DNA of 64,000 bases. Origin: Nocardia sp. CY41 (GTDB taxonomy: Bacteria; Actinomycetota; Actinomycetes; Mycobacteriales; Mycobacteriaceae). The notes under the pieces are model-generated. The model was not told where the DNA came from. It did not search any database and saw nothing but the letters and a program-made list of their open reading frames with translations. The stretch's first letter is position 1; each line of letters starts with the position of its first letter. Below are positions 58,201-64,000 of the stretch, piece after piece. The stretch spans positions 62,001 through 126,000 of the forward strand of contig NZ_VUOS01000007.1 in the NCBI RefSeq assembly GCF_009829325.1, given 5' to 3'. The translations under genes and the position numbers were made by a program.

Positions 58201-59832
58201 CTCTCTGGGCCGCTGCCGTCTCAGGCGACGATCCAGGCCCCGCAGTCACGGCTGTACCAGTGGGCCGAGCCAGAAACCGGTGGTGAGGCGTTCATCCCGT
58301 TAGCGCCGTCGAAGCGGTCCCGGTCGGTGAATATCCTCGGGCAGGTCGCCGGCATGTTCGGCATGGCTGTCACCCCAATGGCCGACGGCGGCGTCGCGCT
58401 CAACCGCGCCATGAACTTCCTGCGCGGCCAGTCCGGCAAGGCGTACCAGTACGGCGGCGTCGGCAATCCCTCGTGGGACTGCTCCGGGTTCATCTCCGCC
58501 GCCTACGCCTTGCTGAAGGGTTTGGACCCGTTCACCCGCTGGTTCACCACCGAGAGCAACTTCCCCGCCCTCGGGTTCCGCTCCGGCCTGGACCCGTCCG
58601 GCCGCGGCCTGTCGGTGGGTATCTACCGCGGCGGCGGCGGCCAATACTCGCACATGGCTGGCCTGCTGGCCGGTACGCCGTTGGAGTCGGGGGCCAACGG
58701 CGTGCGAGTCGGATCCGGGGCGCAGTCGGCCACGAGCGGCAATCTGCCGCTGAAGTACTACCTGCCCGTCTCCTCGTTCAACCCGCCCGGCACGAGCGCC
58801 GGAAGCGGTGTCAGCTCGCGGTCGCGGTCCACGGAGAAGAAACCCACCTGGGACGCCGGTGACGACCTGGAGCTGGAGTCCGCGCGGATCAGCCTGAACA
58901 AGGCCAAGACTCAGCGCGACGAGGAGCTGAAGGACCCGAAGAAGTCCGCCGACGACAAGCGGCAAGCCCAGATCGACGTGCAACGCGCGGAGTTCCGGGT
59001 GCAGGAGCTGGAACGCAAGAAGGAGCAGGCCAACACCACCAGCGGACCCGTGCCGGAGGCGCCGCCACTGGAAGGTGAGCTGTCCGACGACCAGATCCGC
59101 CTCGAAGAGCTGCAGATGGCGATCCGCCGCGCCCAAGAGGACCGGGACCTCGTCTACGACGACCCGGAAGCCACCGACGACGACCGTCGCGCAGCGGACC
59201 TCGACCTACGGAAGGCGATGAACGCGCTCGTCGCCGAGCAGAAGAAGCAGCGCGAAGAAACCAAGGGCGCGAGCGGATCCGGCAGCGACTACAGCAGCCC
59301 TGTCGAACTGCTGGGCGATGCCGCAAAGGCGTTCGTTACCGGACAGCTGTCCGACGTCTTGAACGTCGTCGGCCTTGGTGGGGACATCAAGGGCGTCACC
59401 GGTGCCGCCATCGGCATCGCGGCTGACCAGTTCCAGAAGGCGCAGAAGGAGAAGGACAAGAAGAAGCCTTCCCCGGCCAACCCCAGCCAGGACGAACTGG
59501 CCAAGCAAGGCCCCGTCGTCCCCGGCACCGCGAACTGGCTCGAGGAGATGATGAAAACCCTACGTATCCCCGCGGTGATCCGCGACCAAGGCGGACCGCT
59601 GCCGCACGGTATGGCCGCCATCAACACCTCCGGCGAAACGGAATGGGTGCTCAACGGGGCTCAGTTGCGCGCCGCGGCCACCGCTCGCCCAGCCCAGACA
59701 CAGACGATCGACAACCGGATGGTGATCGAGAACCTGCACACGGGGATGTCTGAAGGGGAGTTCAACCGGGCGCTGCGGATGCAGCGGATCGAGCAGCAGG
59801 ACCGGGCTCGGGCGTGGGTGCCGCGCATATGA
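55291..59832 (+). CDS. tmp: Tail tape measure protein with NlpC/P60-like domain
   Basis: 1513 residues, which would set tail length. The phage_min_tail-type N-terminal block (FTTSMNTMKAVAGATADEMARVSERAKQLG) is followed by membrane-like hydrophobic stretches (about 400-550). At about 1036-1165 there is an embedded peptidase-like domain: YGGVGNPSWDCSGFISAAY with Cys1064 and YSHMAG with His1121, as in NlpC/P60 murein hydrolases. Long charged coiled coils then run from about 1190 to 1330. It overlaps the next gene by 4 bases. Confidence 0.93.
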   Translation: MAGGRIDILVAPDLRRFVPEMRAGLQPAVGVAGAIGASLGLAIGGAAAAFGKVIEVGNEFTTSMNTMKAVAGATADEMARVSERAKQLGNDVTLPGTSANDAAAAMAELAKGGFNVQQSMDAAKGSLQLAAAAQIKAAEAATIQSQALQAFGLGASEATRVADVLANTANASSAEIKDVAYGLQAGAAVAHQFGLTVEDTATALGLFANSGIQGSDAGTLLKSALLALTDTGKPAQESIKQLGLTIYDNKGQFTGLRNLFVQLDAAAEKMTPEMYQAATATLFGSDAMRLAAIAAEKGASGFDQMHNAMSKQGSAAEVAAAKMQGLPGAMQMAQNAAENLALEVYDLVKGPMEQFAKGAAENIAAATPKVVAGLHGAADAAVDAGRAIAPVVKWFADLPGPVQAATAAVILFRTTALGAALTTAATTTTAALGSFVTQARAVATATGGVTTVAGMGSVAMGRFGSAVQQLGTTVPVVTRMQGAFMNTAASASVFARTQGTIAAAATGVRSAAGSVVSLLGGPWVVAVVAAGAALFQLWNEMKKGEDHAKAMQAALREIGATRSELAELFALNGGAFDAQAISNVTAQVGIMKKSLDDAANFKPGFLERNFTPPWMDSARNKQWYAEQWEGAKKVIDDLKLSDQQLAETLADTSKFNDLAAKLRTMGTHGRFALSELQAMRDEIVKTQEVARNTTPGFATLTQAVKVLSDASSSAADRIDAMKTALDVLSGKPIAAQEALSKYNQAVRDTAQATSEAWDASQGFGAALIGQNGQVNTATSNGQRLMDALMRIRDVTITAAEAGVDMGPILAKNDQQFADLARSAGLTADQVQQMAAQLGYLPKDITILANLKNADSVEQKLIVIQGLLRTNAQGADIPVELLGEEAKARLIEIGAKVEQVNGKPGVVHISAPDAPAVIAELDKLIAKNLPPKTQKVKLEYDTSGYSLPQNVRERLHENIDDIPIAPRAEGGLSGPLPSQATIQAPQSRLYQWAEPETGGEAFIPLAPSKRSRSVNILGQVAGMFGMAVTPMADGGVALNRAMNFLRGQSGKAYQYGGVGNPSWDCSGFISAAYALLKGLDPFTRWFTTESNFPALGFRSGLDPSGRGLSVGIYRGGGGQYSHMAGLLAGTPLESGANGVRVGSGAQSATSGNLPLKYYLPVSSFNPPGTSAGSGVSSRSRSTEKKPTWDAGDDLELESARISLNKAKTQRDEELKDPKKSADDKRQAQIDVQRAEFRVQELERKKEQANTTSGPVPEAPPLEGELSDDQIRLEELQMAIRRAQEDRDLVYDDPEATDDDRRAADLDLRKAMNALVAEQKKQREETKGASGSGSDYSSPVELLGDAAKAFVTGQLSDVLNVVGLGGDIKGVTGAAIGIAADQFQKAQKEKDKKKPSPANPSQDELAKQGPVVPGTANWLEEMMKTLRIPAVIRDQGGPLPHGMAAINTSGETEWVLNGAQLRAAATARPAQTQTIDNRMVIENLHTGMSEGEFNRALRMQRIEQQDRARAWVPRI

Positions 59833-60767
59833 TCGAACCACCCGAGGACGTACTCGTCGAACTCGAAGAACCCAACGGCCGCCGGTGGACCCTCGCCGGT
59901 CCGGGTCAATGGGATCAAAACGTGTGCCTCGCCGACGAGGAAGAAGGCACCGACTTCGACGGCATGTACGACGCGCCGTTCACCGCCATCTACAACTCCA
60001 CAGCCTTCCAGGTCGGCTCCACCTTCGGCGGACTCCGCGAGGACCACTACGACTTCATCTTGGCCGTGCATATCTTCGGCACGAAGGATCGGCCGTGGCG
60101 CCATGTGGATTCGGAGTTCCGCAAAGGCCTCTCGGCTAAGCGGGACTCGAAACTGTGGGTAATCACCCAGGATTCGGCGCGGCATCTTCCCGTGCGATTG
60201 GGCGGGAAGGTGAAGATCAAGGCGGTCAACGACCCGATCTCCGAGCAGTACGGGAAGGTGCTGCTGCCGCTCATCGGTGCCTACCCGCGGTGGATCGGCA
60301 CCCCCGAGATCTCGGAGTTCGTCACCACCACCGACACCACCAGTGGCGGTGACGAACTCGGCTACGTGTGGGTGTCCAACCCGCTGCCGGAGGACTACGA
60401 GATCTACCCGCAGTGGCGGATCCAAGCTTCCGCAGAAGGCATGGTGGTCACCCTCCCGGACTACTCGTGGGGCAACGACGAATACGAGCGCGCCGAAGAG
60501 GACGCCCTCCGACGCATCGAGCTGGCGCCGCTGATGCTGGGTGAGCACCTGTACATCGACACCGACAAAATGGCGTTCAACGGCCAGTTCAACACCGCGC
60601 TGAAGACCGAGTACCCGCAGCGCATGAACGGCGTCAGGTTCAACTACCCCATCCCAGGCAACACGCCCCGCACTCAAGTTCCCGTCACGGTTTCCGGCGC
60701 CCCGGCGGGGACCGGAATCCAGGTGATCTGCCCGCGGCCGTGGCCGCGCCCGTGGGGTCTGGAGTAA
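59829..60767 (+). CDS. Distal tail/minor tail protein
   Basis: 312 residues from ATG 59829 (ATGA overlap with the tape measure stop). Dit-like N-terminal beta domain (PNGRRWTLAGPGQWDQNVCLADEEEGTDFDGMYDAPF), middle DRPWRHVDSEFRKGLSAKRDSKLWV, and a Pro-rich end. Place directly after the tape measure supports a tail-hub or distal tail role. Confidence 0.82.
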   Translation: MIEPPEDVLVELEEPNGRRWTLAGPGQWDQNVCLADEEEGTDFDGMYDAPFTAIYNSTAFQVGSTFGGLREDHYDFILAVHIFGTKDRPWRHVDSEFRKGLSAKRDSKLWVITQDSARHLPVRLGGKVKIKAVNDPISEQYGKVLLPLIGAYPRWIGTPEISEFVTTTDTTSGGDELGYVWVSNPLPEDYEIYPQWRIQASAEGMVVTLPDYSWGNDEYERAEEDALRRIELAPLMLGEHLYIDTDKMAFNGQFNTALKTEYPQRMNGVRFNYPIPGNTPRTQVPVTVSGAPAGTGIQVICPRPWPRPWGLE

Positions 60768-60770
60768 GCG

Positions 60771-62903
60771 ATGACCTCTGTCGAAACGATCGACTTCGAC
60801 GCCGTATTCGGCGAGATCGTCGAGAACCTGCGCAAGGACCAGGAACGCCGGATCAAGCGGCCGCTGGTGCGGCTGTGGGACGGCAACTGGAATTTCATCG
60901 GCGAGGTCCACAACGAGATCTCCGCGAAGTTCACGCTGCCAGAGAACGAAACCGGCGTCGGCACGATCGAACTCCCGTCCCGCTACTACCTGTCGCGGTG
61001 GCTGACCGACCACGACGGCCGCTCCACCGCCAACGTCCACATCACCGTCGACAAGGACGGCGCACGTTGGGGCGGGATGCTCGACGACCTGTCGCAGCGC
61101 AAGGACGAAGACGGACAACGGATCGTCAAGGCCACGTTCAAGTCGGATTACGAGCACCTCAAGCACATTCTGGCGTACTCGAATCCGTTCCTGCCGCCGG
61201 AGATCCAGTTCCCGCGGTTGTGGATCCTGTTCGGGCCCGCGAAGTGGGCGCTGAAGCTCACGCTGTTCCTGAACATCCTGCGGCTCGAGGCGAACCTGTG
61301 GACGCTGCCGGACGACCCGATGGACCCGTCGCAGTGGCTCAACCTCGACCAGTCCACCTGGTCGCAGGTCGTCGCACCTGACCCGATCGGCGGCGACTCC
61401 AGTCAGTTCGCCATCGTCCACTCCCGGTTCAAGTACATGCACGACGTCAGCAAGCGCATCGTCGCCGACGCGCAGCTGACGTGGGAGCCGCGGCGCTACC
61501 TCGAAGGCGACCCCGATCCATGGCCGGGCGCTAACCTGCGTCCCGGAACGCTGGTGTGGGACCTGGTCGACAACTCGGGCGCTTTCCAGGAAACCAACCT
61601 CGGCGGTGACCTGTTCAGCGGCCTGGTACGTGGGTTCACCGGCATCGGGGCCGACGGCATGACGCAGGGCGTCAACGTCATCGACGACCCCACCTTCCCG
61701 CCGGAGTACTCCGAACCCGGGTACAGGGGCACCAACCCCCGGGCTCCGGGCATCATCCTGCGCGACGGCGACCGCACCGGGATCAAGTCCAACGAGTTCC
61801 ACTGGAAGCCCGCGACAGACACCGAGTTCGTCACCGGCGGACACTCGATGCCGGGCGTGAACGAGCTGATCTCAGCCTGCGTCGCAGGTGAGACCATCAT
61901 TCATGGTCCCGACGGGGACGAGCGGATCGACGTACTGGCTGCTCGTGGCGGGCCCTTCAGGGTCTGGGCTCTGACCCCGGACGGGCGGCGCGTCGCTGCC
62001 ACGGCATCGAGGGCCTTCCTGAAGGGGCAAGCAGAGCTATTCGAGTACGTGCTCGACGACGGCCGATCCATCAAGACGACCAACCTGCACCGGTTCCTCT
62101 CGCGCGAGGGATGGAAGCGGGCTGTCGAGGTGGAGGTCGGTACGGCGATTGCCACAGTGGACCTCACCGGGCCGCCGGATGGCGAGTTCGACCAGCGGTC
62201 CCGAGAGATCGACGACGACGAGTACCAAAACCTCCCGGAAACCAGGTCTCTGATCTTCCGCGAGGTGGTGGAGATCCGCCCGCTCGGCACCGCCGACTAC
62301 TACGACATGACCGTTCCGGGTCTGAAAAACTATGCGGCACAGGGTGTTTGGAACCACAACACGGTGAACATGCTGGGCGATCTGATCGCCGCAGCTTTGT
62401 TCGTCCCGCCCATTGGCGGCATGGTTGACGCCCTGCTGAAACCCCTGTACACCGACGTCTTCCTGGCGTTCATGAAGTGGCAGGACATACCTCGAGCCCA
62501 AAGGTTGGGGTGGTCGCACTACCTCGAAACCTGGTGTGAGGGCAGCGACCGCGCCTACACGCTGTCCGCTCTCATCGCACTCCGCACGGGCATGTGGCGG
62601 ACGAGGGAGCAAACCACCCACTCGGTCACTGTCGCCGACGGCGTGGAAAACCTGCGGATCGGGCAGCGCGGCAAGGGCAACGCGTGGCTCGGCACCCGCA
62701 TCGGCACCACCGTCCAGGACTGGGGCCCGCCCGGGAAGGTGTACGTCGACCGCATCACCGAACTCGTCCTGTGGTGGGACCGCAAAACCACCCCGCACTG
62801 GGACATCACCGTCGGCCACCGCGAACCTGAAGACCCGGTGATGAAGGCGCTCGAGATGTTGCAAGAGGTCATGTCAATCGCCCGCGATCTGGGCGTCGCG
62901 TAG
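60771..62903 (+). CDS. Minor tail protein interrupted by an intein
   Basis: 710 residues, of which 370-530 are an in-frame intein; the spliced tail protein would be 549 residues. Actinophage tail-hub pattern: RPLVRLWDGNWNFIGEVHNEISAKFTLPENETGVGTIELPS, FLPPEIQFPRLWILFGPAKW, and a C-terminal beta part (VENLRIGQRGKGNAWLGTRIGTTVQDWGPPGKVYVDRITELVL). Insertion point is SA/TVNMLGDL in a conserved-looking segment. Probably the central hub or baseplate protein. Confidence 0.88.
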   Translation: MTSVETIDFDAVFGEIVENLRKDQERRIKRPLVRLWDGNWNFIGEVHNEISAKFTLPENETGVGTIELPSRYYLSRWLTDHDGRSTANVHITVDKDGARWGGMLDDLSQRKDEDGQRIVKATFKSDYEHLKHILAYSNPFLPPEIQFPRLWILFGPAKWALKLTLFLNILRLEANLWTLPDDPMDPSQWLNLDQSTWSQVVAPDPIGGDSSQFAIVHSRFKYMHDVSKRIVADAQLTWEPRRYLEGDPDPWPGANLRPGTLVWDLVDNSGAFQETNLGGDLFSGLVRGFTGIGADGMTQGVNVIDDPTFPPEYSEPGYRGTNPRAPGIILRDGDRTGIKSNEFHWKPATDTEFVTGGHSMPGVNELISACVAGETIIHGPDGDERIDVLAARGGPFRVWALTPDGRRVAATASRAFLKGQAELFEYVLDDGRSIKTTNLHRFLSREGWKRAVEVEVGTAIATVDLTGPPDGEFDQRSREIDDDEYQNLPETRSLIFREVVEIRPLGTADYYDMTVPGLKNYAAQGVWNHNTVNMLGDLIAAALFVPPIGGMVDALLKPLYTDVFLAFMKWQDIPRAQRLGWSHYLETWCEGSDRAYTLSALIALRTGMWRTREQTTHSVTVADGVENLRIGQRGKGNAWLGTRIGTTVQDWGPPGKVYVDRITELVLWWDRKTTPHWDITVGHREPEDPVMKALEMLQEVMSIARDLGVA
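61878..62360 (+). mobile_element. Mini-intein
   Basis: 161 residues. Block A CVAGETIIHGPDG with Cys1. Block B SIKTTNLHRFLSREGW (T-x-x-H as TNLH). Block F YYDMTVPGLKNYAAQGV. Block G WNHN followed by Thr+1. No DOD or HNH endonuclease between blocks B and F, so it depends on host splicing and is not self-homing. Confidence 0.92.
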
Positions 62904-62912
62904 GGAGCGTGT

Positions 62913-63497
62913 GTGGGGAAGATCTGGCGGATCGAGGACATCGACCCGAACAACCCGGAGGAGCGGTTCCTCCCGGCCCTGCAGTTCATCCCGGTGGGGT
63001 TCGGTAGTGATTCCGGCGGCCGCAACCGGATCGTGTTCCCGGAGGCGCTGGCGCGGGCGATCTCCAAGCATATGACCGAAGCCGGTTGCCCGCCGATGGA
63101 TCCCGCCCTGGCGACGAAGAAGGTGATGCGCCCGTACCGCGGTGAGCAGCACCAGCTCAACGCCATGGGCACGTGGGTGCCGGTGGACGAAGAGGAACCG
63201 GAGCCGGTGGTGATCCAGGACCCCGCCACGATGACGGTGCGGGAGCGGGAGGCGCAGATCGAACGCCTCCGGTATATGGGCTACCGCATCAACGAGCCCG
63301 AGGAACCGCAGCGCACCGCGCGGGTGGTCGACGCCGTCGACGAGCCCCCGCAGTTCGACCCGACTACGCACACGGTCACCGAGGTCAACGCCTACCTGCG
63401 TGACTCGAAAACGAGCGACCTCGAGCGCCGCCGCGTGCTCTACGCCGAGCGCAAGAACAAGGCGCGACCCGGAATCCTGAAACGCCACCAGGGGTGA
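62913..63497 (+). CDS. Minor tail-associated hypothetical protein
   Basis: 194 residues from GTG 62913. N-terminal segment (IWRIEDIDPNNPEERFLPALQFIPVGFGSDSGGRNRIVFPEALARAISKHM) and acidic linker, then a helical C terminus. I associate this pattern with a family in Nocardia/Rhodococcus phages (DUF2744-like) but cannot confirm it. Lies between tail-tip and lysis genes. Confidence 0.62.
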   Translation: MGKIWRIEDIDPNNPEERFLPALQFIPVGFGSDSGGRNRIVFPEALARAISKHMTEAGCPPMDPALATKKVMRPYRGEQHQLNAMGTWVPVDEEEPEPVVIQDPATMTVREREAQIERLRYMGYRINEPEEPQRTARVVDAVDEPPQFDPTTHTVTEVNAYLRDSKTSDLERRRVLYAERKNKARPGILKRHQG

Positions 63498-63499
63498 GC

Positions 63500-64000
63500 A
63501 TGAAACTGCTGGACTTCTCCGCCGCGCTCATCGACCCCCAGGCGATCAAGGATGCCGGATACAGCGGGGTGGTCCTGTACATGTCGGACCGGCGTCCGGG
63601 CGCGGAATGGATGCTCGCCAAGCCCGCCACCCGCGAGTACTGCGATCGGCTGCGCGCCGCGGGACTTGAGATCGTCAGCAACTACCAGTTCGGGAAGGGC
63701 GAGACCTCGGACTGGTACGGCGGCTACGACGGCGGCGTCCACCACGCGGAGATCGCGCTGCGCTACCACCGTGCGGCCGGCGGACCCGACCAGCGCCCGA
63801 TCTACGCCCCTGTAGACGCGAATCCCACGTTGGAGCAATGGAACCAGTTCATCGCGCCGTTCCTGCGGGGCTGGGCGTCGGTGGTCGGGCTGGAGTGGAC
63901 CGGCATGTACGGCAACTTCCGGTGCATCAACTGGGCGCTTGAAGACGGTGTCGCGACGTGGTTCTGGCAGCACAACTGGTCCGGCGGGTTCGCCAACGAC
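63500..64000 (+). CDS. Endolysin, DUF1906 glycoside-hydrolase-like domain (cut by window edge)
   Basis: First 167 residues from ATG 63500 of a protein matching the Rv2525c-like glycoside hydrolase family: LLDFSAALIDPQAIKDAGYSGVVLYMSDRRPGAEWMLAKPATREYCDRLRAAGLEIVSNYQFG, then IYAPVDANPT and ATWFWQHNWSG. Predicted to cut cell-wall polysaccharide for lysis. The C-terminal part, perhaps a binding domain, is beyond the window. Confidence 0.85.
   Translation, partial: MKLLDFSAALIDPQAIKDAGYSGVVLYMSDRRPGAEWMLAKPATREYCDRLRAAGLEIVSNYQFGKGETSDWYGGYDGGVHHAEIALRYHRAAGGPDQRPIYAPVDANPTLEQWNQFIAPFLRGWASVVGLEWTGMYGNFRCINWALEDGVATWFWQHNWSGGFAND

Larger units (their letters stand above)
18385..64000 (+). mobile_element. 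Prophage of a temperate siphovirus (right end outside window)
   Basis: Serine integrase, immunity switch, antirepressor, recombination and replication genes, then packaging, head, tail and lysis genes in standard order, nearly all rightward. Only the repressor (20569-20937) and a membrane-protein gene (44580-44867) are clearly leftward. Structural genes look intact except for the two-frame terminase, so the element may be functional. The portion seen is 45.6 kb. Confidence 0.95.

Noticed and set aside
59661..61844. A 727-codon minus-strand frame opposite the tail-tip genes
   Set aside because: Shadow frame; no motif and no ribosome site, while the opposite strand encodes well-formed tail proteins and the intein.

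Overview
The window joins a high-GC actinobacterial chromosome (1 to about 18,385) to the left 45.6 kb of an integrated tailed phage (about 18,385 to 64,000, running off the end). The host is a mycolic-acid-producing member of the Mycobacteriales, most likely Nocardia (Rhodococcus is the main alternative). The evidence is the order aceE, mabR/fasR, fabD, acpM, kasA, accD6, which is the Mycobacterium tuberculosis Rv2241-Rv2247 arrangement without kasB, flanked by divergently read genes for a lipoprotein, a DUF3052 protein and an AhpE peroxiredoxin. Genus is an inference from gene order and protein resemblance; no rRNA is present.

Host part. 1-1413 holds three leftward genes (ahpE, cut by the window edge; DUF3052; lipoprotein). 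1626-10169 is the pyruvate-to-mycolate block: AceE makes acetyl-CoA, MabR regulates FAS-II, FabD loads malonyl on AcpM, KasA elongates and AccD6 makes malonyl-CoA. A perfect inverted repeat in front of fabD (5928-5950) fits the MabR box. 10353-18171 holds accessory genes: HxlR regulator, nitroreductase, Eco57I-type DNA methylase, TetR/SDR pair, DUF5593 protein, gamma-carbonic anhydrase and a GlxA-type regulator. A metallo-hydrolase gene starting at 18243 is cut after about 47 codons by the prophage.

Prophage part. A large serine integrase (18416-19876) is followed by an immunity region (leftward repressor, rightward Cro-like gene, three copies of an 11-bp operator), a KilA/Bro-type antirepressor, and a long run of small genes whose stop and start codons mostly overlap. 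Inside this run are a WhiB-like protein, a RecE/Cas4-type nuclease, a Rad52/Sak-like annealing protein, an HNH nuclease, two C5 DNA methyltransferases, a winged-helix initiator followed by an iteron origin with a perfect DnaA box (33344-33549), and a RuvC-like resolvase. 38.77-39.11 kb is non-coding and holds three promoters of identical geometry and two hairpin-ended units that look like tandem small RNAs. 40-44 kb holds more small genes, including a proteasome/HslV-like Ntn hydrolase with an intact Thr1/Asp17/Lys33 set.

Structural module. 43684-63497 carries HNH, three 25-bp palindromes, a leftward membrane-protein moron, small terminase, a large terminase split into two frames, portal, MuF-like protein, scaffold, decoration protein, gpE-type capsid, connectors, major tail protein, G/GT tail chaperones with a canonical GGGAAAC slippery site, a tape measure with an embedded NlpC/P60-like domain, tail-tip proteins (one interrupted by a 161-residue mini-intein) and the start of a DUF1906-type endolysin. 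The layout is that of a long non-contractile-tailed (siphovirus) temperate actinophage. The right attachment site and the rest of the lysis genes lie outside the window.
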